64,000 nucleotides of DNA from Kappaphycus alvarezii (taxonomy: Eukaryota > Rhodophyta > Florideophyceae > Gigartinales > Solieriaceae). Positions 22,785 through 33,181 of the stretch are shown here, piece after piece; within the stretch, counting starts at the first letter, position 1; the number at the start of each line of letters is the position of its first letter. The position numbers and the translations under genes are program-made. Under the pieces are notes generated by a model. The model was given only the letters and a program-made list of their open reading frames with translations, ran no database searches and was not told where the DNA came from. The stretch lies in the NCBI GenBank assembly GCA_002205965.3, contig NADL03000501.1, forward strand, positions 1,860,001 to 1,924,000, read 5' to 3'.

Positions 22785-23851
22785 TAATGGTAGATCCTCA
22801 TAGTTGGCCGCCCGTAGTAAGTCCGTCGGTATCGACTGCGATCTAAGAACCGAAGAAGGACCCTCACGTTGCGGAGGTACTTTTCGTGCACCGGGCCGCT
22901 CTTCTCTCTGCGTCCCCGAGGAATATTTCACGTTTAGATCTATCCCTGCATCTGCGAAAGTCCTTGCTCTCGCCCCAGCTGAGCGAGTATTTTTAAGAGG
23001 TAGATCCCCTTGGAAAATCGCGCTGAATACTTCTGACTAGTTCTGTGGCAGCAGTAATTTTCTCCTTGACCCATGGATCATAATATAAAAAGTCAACAGC
23101 GGATTAATAGCAGCCCGGACAGAGCTGGCATCGATCAAATCGCTGTCGCTGCTGTTTTTTTTCCAAATACTCGGTCCCTGTCGCTTGTAGAAATTATGTG
23201 AAGGATAGACTGCAAGCTGTCGTACCCTTTTTACCCCAATTATCGTCTCAAGACTGTTACCTCGAGCTAGCGCAGCGACACCCGAACCCGACTGGGAATC
23301 CACCACAACCGGTAGGTATCAAACTCTTCCCTCACCGCACACTCTTCCACTGAAAACACCCACCTCGAGTTGTGGAAGATCCACCAGGCTGAGTCGAGAT
23401 TGTCGATAAGCTTCGAGCCTTGATAAGCGAGGGCGCGGTTTATAGGCCTACACTCCTCAGGGTCCCTCCCGTCGTCCCAAAACGTTGGAACATCAACCCA
23501 TAGACGGCGCATGTACTTTGTACGGAATAAAAAGGATTCGGGCTGATGCAGCTGCACGAAGAAATTTGTCTCTAAACGTATCCTTCTTTCGAAGAGCATC
23601 GAATGGGACCAGAATTAGACAGGTGCCTTTTTTGTTGTTAGATACTCAGGATAAAAGTATAGCCCGGGCCACAGGATGGACAACAGCGTAAAAGAGAGGG
23701 TGATTTGATGGCGCGACCACGCACCAACCGCTGTCCTCGAACCCAAAAGCCCCTCAACATAAGCTTCTTCACATAAGTCGCGGAAGGGCCACAAATCAAC
23801 AGTAAAGTAGAGAGTGGGCCTTTCTACCGAGCTCTCATCCTGTAGGACCAA
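22785..23851 (-). pseudogene. Unrecognised protein, copy 2 (homologue of the antisense ORF at 12.3-14.5 kb)
   Basis: The minus-strand frame starting 23851 is open to 23267 apart from one TAA at 23615. It shares a clear block with copy 1: TTKKA...FW, then FVQLHQ, LAYQGSKL, SAWWIFH, EEFDTYRL and WWIPSRVR. After 23267 the similarity goes on through further stops and frame changes, with DPWVKEKI matching NLWAKEVI of copy 1, down to about 22960, and probably to the LTR edge. The last third of copy 1 has no counterpart here, so the chromovirus LTR probably interrupted this copy. It lies on the same strand as the copia-order pol at 8.1-11.5 kb and would stand upstream of its integrase if the chromovirus were removed. 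That makes a gag-like role in that element possible. No known family was recognised. Confidence 0.6.
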
Positions 23852-26250
23852 AACATTTTGATTAAAGGACAGTAAATGATGGTAACGTCCAGTATGATGG
23901 AGTTAAATGATCTCTAAGCGACTCTGCCAAAGTATCCAAGTCACAGGTCTAAATTCGCTACGGTGCGTGGCAATTCTCATCCTCCATTCAGAATTTTTTT
24001 GTGTATCTGGCTGGAACCGGCCCCGGCAACAGCTGACGCTGGATCTCCTCGTCAAAATGCATATATGGCTCTAGCCAACTGGTTTCGGATAATTAGTCCG
24101 CATCTAATCAGGGTACACGTCCAAAAAAGTAAGGATCTTGGCGCATGAGCCTTCCCCGTAGTCAGGTGGGAGGCTGGAAACTTTCATGGTGTTTTTGGCT
24201 CTTGCCCACCTCCTTGGCCACAAAATTTAACCGAAGCAAGTCGATTTAAGAAGATGAATAGTGATGGACCGCGGTGATGTGCGCTCAGAAGTGGTGTGTG
24301 TAGTGCCATATGAGATCAAATTACGGTATGGCCAGTAAGTAATATATCTTGGAGATCAAAATTTGATATCATTTTACGCTGCTTACAACATCAGCCATAA
24401 CTGTAGTAACTGAAAGGTTAAACCAACTATGCCCCCTGATGGACCCGACTCCTGTACCTGATGTGGGCCCAGAGGACTCCGCTAACTGGACCAAGTGTCC
24501 CGGACGCTAATCACTAAGTAGGATATAGCTACCCTCTCCTGGGCCTCACACTTACTTTATGAGTAGATGAGTACTTTATTGTTGATCAACTAGATGTAAC
24601 AACAAAGCCGTCTGAATAACATTTATAGTCACCTCCTTGAGCCCGCGACCCCCAACTAAAGATGAACCCCGGTGCTGGCTCTGAATCTAGCTCCCGGCTC
24701 TCATTACTTTGAGCCCTTTCGCCTCTCAATCGGGACAAATCTGGTAATTTACTGGTTTATTCCGCTCGAATGTGTCCCCTTTAACCTGGTCTTCCTTCGG
24801 GACTGCGCGTTCCCCGATTGGTTTCTTTATTCTATTTTTGTTTCAGGCTGCGGCCGCACCTGGCGCTTAAGTGACTCAGCGTCTACACAAAAGTGGAATC
24901 ACTCGCTTTTTATCGACGGAGATATTACCACTATCGGAGACTGGTTCTGACAGGAGTTTGCCTTGCCTTAGTATGTCTTCCGACATCCGCACACGAAGAC
25001 CGGCTTCAGCCTTAATATGCATTCGTTAACCAGTTATGATCTAATAATAGGATCCTAATAGTCTTTGGACCTATTCTGGCTTTAAAGCCCAGAGAAGGAG
25101 TGACCTTCAGCCACCCAAGGACTTTCAAGACTCTACCACCACAGTCGTCCGTTTTCTCCAGCTGGAGGTCCACAATTTCGCCAAGTCGGTCTCTAGACGA
25201 AGGAAAGACCTACTTCAACGAAAATATTCAAAGAGAAAGCAGGTACCGGGCGCGCGATGTCGTATAGTGTGCTTCTAGCCTTATTTATTGCAAAAGAGCT
25301 GCGCTGCGAAGAGCAATTGCGAAGCTTTTCGACAAATTGCACTACATTACCAATCTGAGCTTCCCAGATAGGCTGCCTGTGCTCGGTCGAATAACTTGTC
25401 ACCCTGAATCGGGAGAACTTCTCTCACTACGAGAGAAAAATTCCTTTGATTGCAGACTATCAGAGAAACAGACTGCAAAGATTAAATTAAATGTGTAGAT
25501 CCAAAATAGATAGTTCCAAATAAATAAACAATAAAAGTACCTGAATAGGACTGAGGAAAATAATAAAAGAAAACCAATATTTATTGATAGCTGGTCGACG
25601 GGGATGGTTCGATAGCCCGATGGCCCCAGGCTTGCTAAAATTTTCTAACAGCCTAAGACTATTTATACTGCAGATCATAGTAGAAAAGCCAAGAAGATGA
25701 TTCCAACAACATAATAAGTTTTGTGGACCAAAATCATGCTGAGTAATGATTATAGAATAATTCTGCAGGTGAGCATTAATCCAAATAATAATTTTCTGGT
25801 AATATAATTACAGTAATTATGTCTGTGGAATTTAAATACCAACTCACAGACATCAAAAATGCTTCACATGTAAATTATCAGTGTAATTCAGTATAAAACA
25901 TGGGCTTGCGAAAATAGATAATTTTTTTTTCGATGATTCAAAATAAACAAAAATTGTTTGGCCTCTGATAAAATATCCCTAATGAGAACATTTTTGCACA
26001 TTATACGGTATATTACTTTTCAGTCTCTCAAATGTCGTCAAGTATCATTGGAACTCTACTTCTGATGACATACCATTATAGTGTAAGCTTAGCTCTTTGT
26101 TCGCACAAAGTTTCAGCCTTATTGCTGCTATATTTTCCAAGCAAGGGTACCTCAAAAATTGCCCCAGCTGCTGCTGAGGCTTGGTCCCAAAAAGCCTACT
26201 GTGCAGTCTTTTTACTAGGAAAGAAGCATAGAAATGTCAACATAGTTCGC
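23852..26250. other. Unassigned DNA
   Basis: No frame longer than about 95 codons and no recognisable motif. Base composition shifts to AT-rich after about 25.4 kb. It may hold the 5' remainder of the retroelement to which the ORF at 22.8-23.9 kb belongs, but no LTR was identified. Confidence 0.35.
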
Positions 26251-26259
26251 ACTATAGCT

Positions 26260-26720
26260 CTAACGTTTATGTCTCTTGCGAAGAGCCCTAGAGGCAGAAA
26301 TATATGGTGCAATTTTCCGTTTTCTCACACCTGTAAATGATGATGCACCTGGACCTTGACCCTCTTGTGTACCGCTATTTTTCTGTTCCGTTATTGTAGG
26401 TTGAACAGTCACCGAAGCATTGCTATCACACTGAACACTATACCTACGATTTCGAGCTGTTCTCGCAGAAGTATTATTTCCGCTTTTGCTGGTCAGTCTG
26501 CTATTGCTTCCTGAACAGTTATGGTGCTCTAATAATTTAATTTTATGCCACATACTTAAGCAGTTCTCCCTACGCCCGCCGTATGCTCGAACAAACAGGG
26601 TTACATGGCTTAGCCGACATTTATAAGAAGATCGATTCCTGGAATAAGCTTTTCTATTTTGACCGTATAGAGTACAAAATAGAACCTGCTTCTCTTGAAT
26701 AGTTGCATAGACTGTAACAG
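26260..26720 (-). pseudogene. Possible FAR1/FLYWCH-type zinc-binding remnant of a MULE-like transposase
   Basis: On the minus strand one frame is open from about 26700 to 26260. It has a Cys (SSYKCRLSHV), an aromatic-rich middle (LFVRAYGG), then WHKIKLLEHHNC, followed by a Ser/Asn/Arg-rich tail with TARNRRY and VRKRK segments. The spacing C...W...EHxC resembles the FAR1/FLYWCH DNA-binding fold found at the start of many MULE transposases. No transposase core could be found downstream. The match is weak and could be chance. Confidence 0.3.
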
Positions 26721-26729
26721 AGAACCTAA

Positions 26730-29560
26730 GTCAAAACCCATCTTGACTGTTGAACCACAAAATCCTCTACCACTTTTTGTTCCTCACTAGCTCAATGAGT
26801 CTCTATATCACCACGTTACTGTATTTCTTCCGTTTGCCTTTTATCCCTCACTCACTAGAGTCGCTGCATGTACCAGAAGCTCACTCTAAACATCATACAT
26901 GAAATATGCCAATGCATAAACCTTTTTCAACTTCTCTCTATAGCTTTGCAGAGATTAAAAATATTCAACTGTCTCCAAAAGTCTTGTCTCTGAACACTTG
27001 GCAACCGATGAAGGCTTCACTACAGTAAATTTAAATACCTGGGATAAAATCATTTGCTCCCATTTCAAGTGTGACGAAGAGGAACGTAAGAGAGCTCTTT
27101 GTTGATCTTTGCCATCAACTCCACATTTGGTTTTAGATTAAAAGATTTGTGCGGCGTGCTAAGACAGCTTTAAAGGCGGGAAGCAGCCTTTATGTCTTAC
27201 ATGGATGTAAGTAGACTTCTAAAACATTAATCTAGTATTTAAGTTCTCCTTTTGTGAAGAAGAGTAAAAGATGGAATCTTAGGATTGTTGCTATGTTTCC
27301 AACTGACCATTGACCCACTGAAGTCTCAAGAGCAAGCGAACTTCTTTTAAGAACCGTGCCCGGGAATCGAACAAGTACAGAGGATATAATTACAGTTTCA
27401 CCAGCCGCAACAAAGAGCTCATAGTTTAACCGCATCACCAAACATTGATGTAGCAGCTTTATCATGTGTTTCATCGGTATGAGACGTACGAAAGTTTCAT
27501 ACCCAACATCGCAATGCTGCAAATTCGGTGAGATATTTGCCACGTGCCTTCCCAAGCTTGATGCAGCAACTCTCTTTTTGATATCTAGAGCACTGCATAT
27601 AATCTGTGTGGCCTCCGGATTCTAATACAAGACTACGTCAATACCCCCTACAATAAGCAACTACTGCAGAATATACCGTGCGATACTGGCTCTTGCCCAA
27701 AACGGTAAATTTTTCTATTGTACGGTATACTGAAAAAATATTCTTAAGGGTTATTGTTCTACTAATTTTCACCACTGTATTCGGTGGGGAAAACATGTTA
27801 AATAGGTTTCAAATACGTATAACTCAAGATGCGCGATTTAATAATAAACCTGGATCTTCTGCAATGATGCCCTCAGTTGAAGCTCTGGTCTCTTGAATGC
27901 CTTATGGCTTCAAACAGAAGTGAAATTGATTGAAATTTGTTCTTTTCAAGACTTATCTTTGCCCTAGCAACCTTTCTGAACTATTAGTTTCAATATAATA
28001 CCTTCAGAAGAAAAGATGAATATGTAATTGTGGATATATGGCCGAGAAGACGATTAATAATGTTTTTGTCGACTATATTATTCAGTGAACTTGTTAAACC
28101 GAATAGTCTTTCGTCTTGAATATTTAAAGAAGATTCAGCGCCAGATGGAGGAAGAAAGAGGTACCAGAAAAACATCGGGGAATTTTTCGGGCTCGCGCAC
28201 TGTTCTCGGTTGACACTTAAATCTTCACTAGTTCTTTGCTAGTCAATTTATAATGGGCATTCTTTTATTTAGGGATAGCAAAGGTCATCCCGGATCCTAT
28301 GGGATGACGCCCAGAGTTGGAGCCCTGGGTCTCTTGGATCTCTCACGGCTTCAAAGAGAAAAGGCGATTATAGTTTTTCGATTTTCACAGAGACATACCG
28401 TGAGCGGGCTTGAACCGGGGCGAACCGCGTTGCCGGTCGGGAAACGGTAAATATCCTGGTATATAGGGTTCACTCAATTAGGTTGGTATGGGCTGGTCCA
28501 TTGAAAAAGAATTCATCCACCACTGCTACATCACCAGTAAGGTGAAGTATTGGCCCTGTACAGACAAATCCGTGGCTATACCCGTGCTCGTAATAACTTC
28601 ACCCGCGCTCCCATTTGACGCCTGCTCATGGACGCCTTCGGGGTTGAATATAATAGGGGCTGCTTGTCACCGATTGGTAACCTGCGAGAGGGTTTCCGCA
28701 GACAAAGAGGACTCACCGCAGACCTGTTAGTCTTGGTTACTGCATGGAGTGGAGAGGACAAGTGAGACAAAAGAGAGAAGAGCCAAAAAAATTCCTGGCA
28801 AATTGGGTTGGCTATCTGCGAATGGTATTAGGGTTGCGATTCCTATTACTTTGATTTCAAACCATGTTGCTCGATCTGCAAGTGGAACAAATGTGCATAT
28901 CCGCCAAGTAAAAAATAGCTGGTGGGCTAATACACAAGCAGGCGGCATTGCAAGAGATCATAAACGCGGCTTGTCGTTGAAGGAGAAGAGCCCTCACCCT
29001 GGTATGGTGGTCCAAGGCTCGGTTTGCTGTGTTCTCACCGCCGATGCATTGATTCTTGCCTTGTTTCCTTGAATGGGGGGTGGTCGCACTACTACAGTAT
29101 GTCTCATACGAGGGATTACGGGTTGGTCAGTTTACGGAAAGACCCTCGCCGTGAGACGGCATGCGAGATTGGAGGGCATCGGCCACATTGGACCAGTCAG
29201 CTAAGTTCATCCGATGCCACAGTTTAGTCGAGATGCAAATGTTGGACGGGGCCAGGGGGAACTACAGTACAGAAGATTTTCAGGAGAGTCTAGGACACGT
29301 TGCATCCAGAAGAACGGCAATTGCTATAATAGCAATTACAGTAGCTTGTTACATCGTACAGTGCAGTTTACTGTATCAAAAAACTGTAATTGCCACGCCT
29401 ACTGGAGCACTACTGTACTAATATTACTATACCATGCAGAACCGTAGCGGCATTTCCAGGCGCGATCCCTTGCTCGATTGGCTTTCTACTCTTCTGAATA
29501 CGTTTCTCAAATCCCCCCAGGCCTTTCCGCTTCTACGCAACACCTCCCAACTCAGCCGAC
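26730..29560. other. Unassigned DNA with a diverged internal repeat, Prp22 5' flank
   Basis: No recognisable gene. A stretch at about 27848-27930 resembles one at about 28282-28380 (shared words such as GGTCTCTT and GGCTTCAAA in the same order), suggesting two old copies of one repeat. The last 300 bp before the helicase gene contains TACTGTAC-type motifs (about 29262-29422). A CT-rich stretch lies just upstream of the ATG at 29561. Confidence 0.4.
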
Positions 29561-32500
29561 ATGGACGACTTGGAGAAACTCCGAAATATTTCTCTAGTCT
29601 CCAAGGTATGCATTGAAATAGAGAACCACCTGGGTATTGAAGACAAGGACCTTGCCGAGTTCCTCATCGACCTCGTCAAGAAAAATGACACTCTTTCCTC
29701 ATTCCGAGACGCAGTTGCAACCATTTGTGGTGGTACCCCCTTACCTGAGGCCCTTACTGCATCTGTCTATCGCTCCGTCCCTAGAACGTCCTCCAAACAA
29801 GTCTTCACTCCACCAAAGCGTCCAAGGTCGACTTCCCGCCGCCGTTCCCGTTTTGATAGTCTAACCCCGCATCGTCACACAGGCCCGCATACTGAACTCG
29901 ACCAAAATCTCAATGATGCGGGTGGCTTTCTTGGCTCGGGAATTGACCGCCTTAATGTCATTCACGATGCAGAGAAGGAGAATGACCTACTACATACCGA
30001 GCGACTGTCGTCTTCAAACCACGGCCACAGAGAGCAATTCGTCGGTAGAGACTCGGAGAGACCCATGCACTCAGATCGTGTCACAGAGGCAAGACCGGGG
30101 GATATTCGGCCTGGCGTTGTGACTCAGGGACGGGTGACTAATGTGCGTGATTTTGGTGCGTTTGTGTCCATAAGCAGAGATAAAAGGGTAGGTGAGGGCC
30201 TGGTTCACAAATCCCAGATGCCGATGGAGGGGCAACGAGCCCCGCATCCGCCTGATGTCTTGAAAAGGGGCCAACAGGTGTGGATCAAGATATCAGCAGT
30301 CGCACCTGGAAGAATATCTCTGACTATGCGCGGTATTGATCAGAAAACAGGTCGTGATGAGAACGTAGAAAAAAGTTACAGGGGAACCGTGAAGGGGAAG
30401 AATCCCTATGATCCTGATGGGGAGCAGTATCGCAATTCTAGAATGAGAACCAGAAGCGCTGATCCGGCAAGTGAGTCAGTTAGTGGGATTCCGCGGTCTT
30501 TTGTTCGAGAACAAGTGTCAGATGGACATGAGCCAAGTGGAAGGATGCGTAGACGTTTGCCAGAAAGTGAGCAGTGGGAACTGACGCAGTTAGCAAAGAT
30601 TCTCCCGCAAAAGGAGCTTCGCAAGCATCTAGGAGGGCTGCCTTCCAGTGGTGGGAAAGACGAAGATGATGATTACATGGGAAATGGAATGACTGTGTTA
30701 ATGGGAGATGAAGAGAACCAGGCAGATGAGGTTGAGATCGAGTTGAATGAAGATGAGCCAGAGTTTCTCCGCACGTCAGACTTCGGTCAAGGACATACCC
30801 GTACTCAACCCCTGTCTCCTGTGAGGATTGTGAAAAACCCTGACGGCTCGATGCAAAGAGCTGCGATGACCCAGTCCGCACTTGCAAAGGAGCGCCGTGA
30901 ACAACGCGACCAGCAACGTGCTGCGCTTGAAAATGAGATGCCAGCTGACCTCAATCTCGCATGGCAGGACCCAGTTTCTCAAGAAAGACATGTCGCAGCG
31001 GAGCTGCGGGGAAGTGTTGCGGGCCCCTCCGAGGTGCCAGAATGGCGACGCGTGGCCATGGGTACCGCTCCCAGTTTTGGTTTCGCAAAACCAATAGACA
31101 AATCAATTGCAGAGCAGCGCGCATCACTCCCAATCGCAAAGTTGAAAGATCAGTTACTGTCGGCCGTGGATGGCAACCAAGTTCTTGTCGTCATTGGAGA
31201 GACTGGATCTGGAAAATCTACTCAGATGACGCAGTATTTGGCAGAAGCAGGTTACACGAGGGAACGCCGACGAATTGCTTGCACTCAACCGCGCCGTGTC
31301 GCCGCTATGTCCGTTGCGAAACGTGTTGCCGAAGAGCGAGGGTGCCGTCTTGGGGAGGAGGTTGGTTACTCGATTCGATTCGAAGACTGCACATCGGCTC
31401 AAACGGAGATTAAATACATGACAGATGGGATGTTATTACGAGAGGTTCTCACAGATCCTAACCTCGACCAGTACTCTGTGATTATGTTAGATGAAGCTCA
31501 TGAGCGGACTATTGCAACTGATGTACTGTTCGGCTTGCTCAAGGAATGCCTTTGCCGTCGGAAGGACCTGAAAATTATTGTTACCTCTGCAACCCTTGAT
31601 GCTGAGAAGTTTTCCTCGTATTTCTTTGACTGTCCTATTTTCACTATCCCTGGACGCTTGTTCCCGGTAGAAGTGTTGTTTGCAAAAGACCCAATAACCG
31701 ATTATCTTGAAGAGGCGCTTATTACAGTCATGCGTATACATCTAACTGAACCTGCCGGTGATATCCTCCTCTTCTTAACAGGCCAAGAAGAGATTGATAC
31801 GGCCTGCGAGATTCTCTTTGAAAGGATGAAGAGGCTTGGAAAGAAAGGCCCAGAACTCATCATTCTCCCGGTTTATTCCGCACTGCCTAGTGAAATGCAA
31901 ACAAGGATATTTGAGGCTGCACCACCGGGGTCAAGGAAGTGTGTCGTAGCGACAAACATTGCTGAGGCAAGCCTGACAATAGACGGGATATTTTACGTAG
32001 TTGACCCAGGTTTCTCAAAGCAAAAGGTTTACAATCCGAAACTGGGGATGGATTCCCTTGTGGTCGCCCCTATCTCTCAGGCATCATCTCGACAGCGCAA
32101 AGGTAGAGCAGGTCGCACGGGCCCAGGGAAGTGTTTTTGCTTGTACACAGAGTCGGCATATATGAACGAAATGCTGCCAACTTCGGTCCCTGAGCTGCAA
32201 AGGAGTAACCTTGCGCATACAGTGCTTATGCTCAAAGCCATGGGAATCAATGACCTCCTCAATTTTGATTTCATGGATCCTCCACCAGCTCCTTACTTGA
32301 TTTCAGCCATGGAGCGACTTTACTCGTTGGGAGCGTTAGATGAGGAGGGGTTGCTCACGAAGCTTGGTCGAACCATGTCCCAATTCCCACTTGATCCGAT
32401 GCTCAGTAAGATTTTATTAGCTAGTGTAGATCTTGGATGCAGTGATGAGGTATTGACTATTGTGGCGATGCTTGGGGCACAAAGTGTGTTCTATCGTCCC

Positions 32501-33100
32501 AAGGAAAAACAGGGTCAAGCGGATCAAAAGAAAGCAAAGTTTCATCAACCAGAAGGCGATCATCTTACGCTGATGACTGTTTATAATCAGTGGAAAAATC
32601 ATCGTTTCTCGAGTCCATGGTGCTACGAGAATTTTGTTCAGGCGAGGTCTTTGAACAGGGCACAGGATGTCAGGAAACAGCTGGTGGCTATCATGGATCG
32701 CTTTAAACTTGACGTAGTGAGTGCTGGCCGCAACTTTGTCAAGGTTCGCAAGGCCATTGTGTCAGGCTTCTTTGTACATGCTGCAAAGAAAGATCCCCAG
32801 GAGGGGTTCCGAACACTCGTTGATGGTCAACAAGTTTTCATTCACCCTTCATCCTCATTATTCCATAGTCAACCTGAATGGGTCATATATCATGAGGTTG
32901 TTCTCACAACGAAAGAGTACATGCGGGAAGTATTGGCCGTTGAGCCGAAGTGGTTAGTGGAATTGGCGCCGAGATTTTTCAAAACTGGAGACCCGACAAA
33001 AATTTCTCGGCGCAAACAAAGAGAGAGAATTGAGCCCCTGTTCGACAAGTACGCACAGAACCCAGACGAATGGCGTCTTAGCAAGAGACGAAGGGTCTAG
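29561..33100 (+). CDS. DHX8: DEAH-box pre-mRNA splicing helicase Prp22/DHX8
   Basis: The 1179-residue frame matches the architecture of Prp22/DHX8, the ATPase that releases spliced mRNA from the spliceosome. A PWI-like helical N-terminus (residues 1-60) is followed by an Arg/Ser-rich linker, an S1 RNA-binding domain (about 183-260, with RVTNVRDFGAFV) and the DEAH helicase core. Visible motifs are GETGSGKST (about 546), TQPRRVAA, DEAHERT (about 644), SATLDAEKF, FLTGQEEID, TNIAEASLTI and QRKGRAGRTGPGKC (about 847). The winged-helix, ratchet and OB-fold parts follow (PLDPMLSK, FVHAAKKDP, FIHPSSSLF). The S1 domain separates it from Prp2, Prp16 and Prp43. The start is supported by the family-like MDDLEKLRNISLVSKV. 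The gene converges on the ChAPs gene, with 81 bp between stops. It has no introns. Confidence 0.96.
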   Translation: MDDLEKLRNISLVSKVCIEIENHLGIEDKDLAEFLIDLVKKNDTLSSFRDAVATICGGTPLPEALTASVYRSVPRTSSKQVFTPPKRPRSTSRRRSRFDSLTPHRHTGPHTELDQNLNDAGGFLGSGIDRLNVIHDAEKENDLLHTERLSSSNHGHREQFVGRDSERPMHSDRVTEARPGDIRPGVVTQGRVTNVRDFGAFVSISRDKRVGEGLVHKSQMPMEGQRAPHPPDVLKRGQQVWIKISAVAPGRISLTMRGIDQKTGRDENVEKSYRGTVKGKNPYDPDGEQYRNSRMRTRSADPASESVSGIPRSFVREQVSDGHEPSGRMRRRLPESEQWELTQLAKILPQKELRKHLGGLPSSGGKDEDDDYMGNGMTVLMGDEENQADEVEIELNEDEPEFLRTSDFGQGHTRTQPLSPVRIVKNPDGSMQRAAMTQSALAKERREQRDQQRAALENEMPADLNLAWQDPVSQERHVAAELRGSVAGPSEVPEWRRVAMGTAPSFGFAKPIDKSIAEQRASLPIAKLKDQLLSAVDGNQVLVVIGETGSGKSTQMTQYLAEAGYTRERRRIACTQPRRVAAMSVAKRVAEERGCRLGEEVGYSIRFEDCTSAQTEIKYMTDGMLLREVLTDPNLDQYSVIMLDEAHERTIATDVLFGLLKECLCRRKDLKIIVTSATLDAEKFSSYFFDCPIFTIPGRLFPVEVLFAKDPITDYLEEALITVMRIHLTEPAGDILLFLTGQEEIDTACEILFERMKRLGKKGPELIILPVYSALPSEMQTRIFEAAPPGSRKCVVATNIAEASLTIDGIFYVVDPGFSKQKVYNPKLGMDSLVVAPISQASSRQRKGRAGRTGPGKCFCLYTESAYMNEMLPTSVPELQRSNLAHTVLMLKAMGINDLLNFDFMDPPPAPYLISAMERLYSLGALDEEGLLTKLGRTMSQFPLDPMLSKILLASVDLGCSDEVLTIVAMLGAQSVFYRPKEKQGQADQKKAKFHQPEGDHLTLMTVYNQWKNHRFSSPWCYENFVQARSLNRAQDVRKQLVAIMDRFKLDVVSAGRNFVKVRKAIVSGFFVHAAKKDPQEGFRTLVDGQQVFIHPSSSLFHSQPEWVIYHEVVLTTKEYMREVLAVEPKWLVELAPRFFKTGDPTKISRRKQRERIEPLFDKYAQNPDEWRLSKRRRV

Positions 33101-33181
33101 ATATTAAACTCCTCAGTCGCAAAGATTCTTCCGGTCAGTTGGGTTTATGTATCACAACTTCTCTTACGATTTAAAGTACAA

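Noticed and set aside
28400..28445. B-box-like sequence (GGTTCAAGCCC on the minus strand)
   Set aside because: T-stem does not pair and no A box was found at the right distance; not a tRNA.
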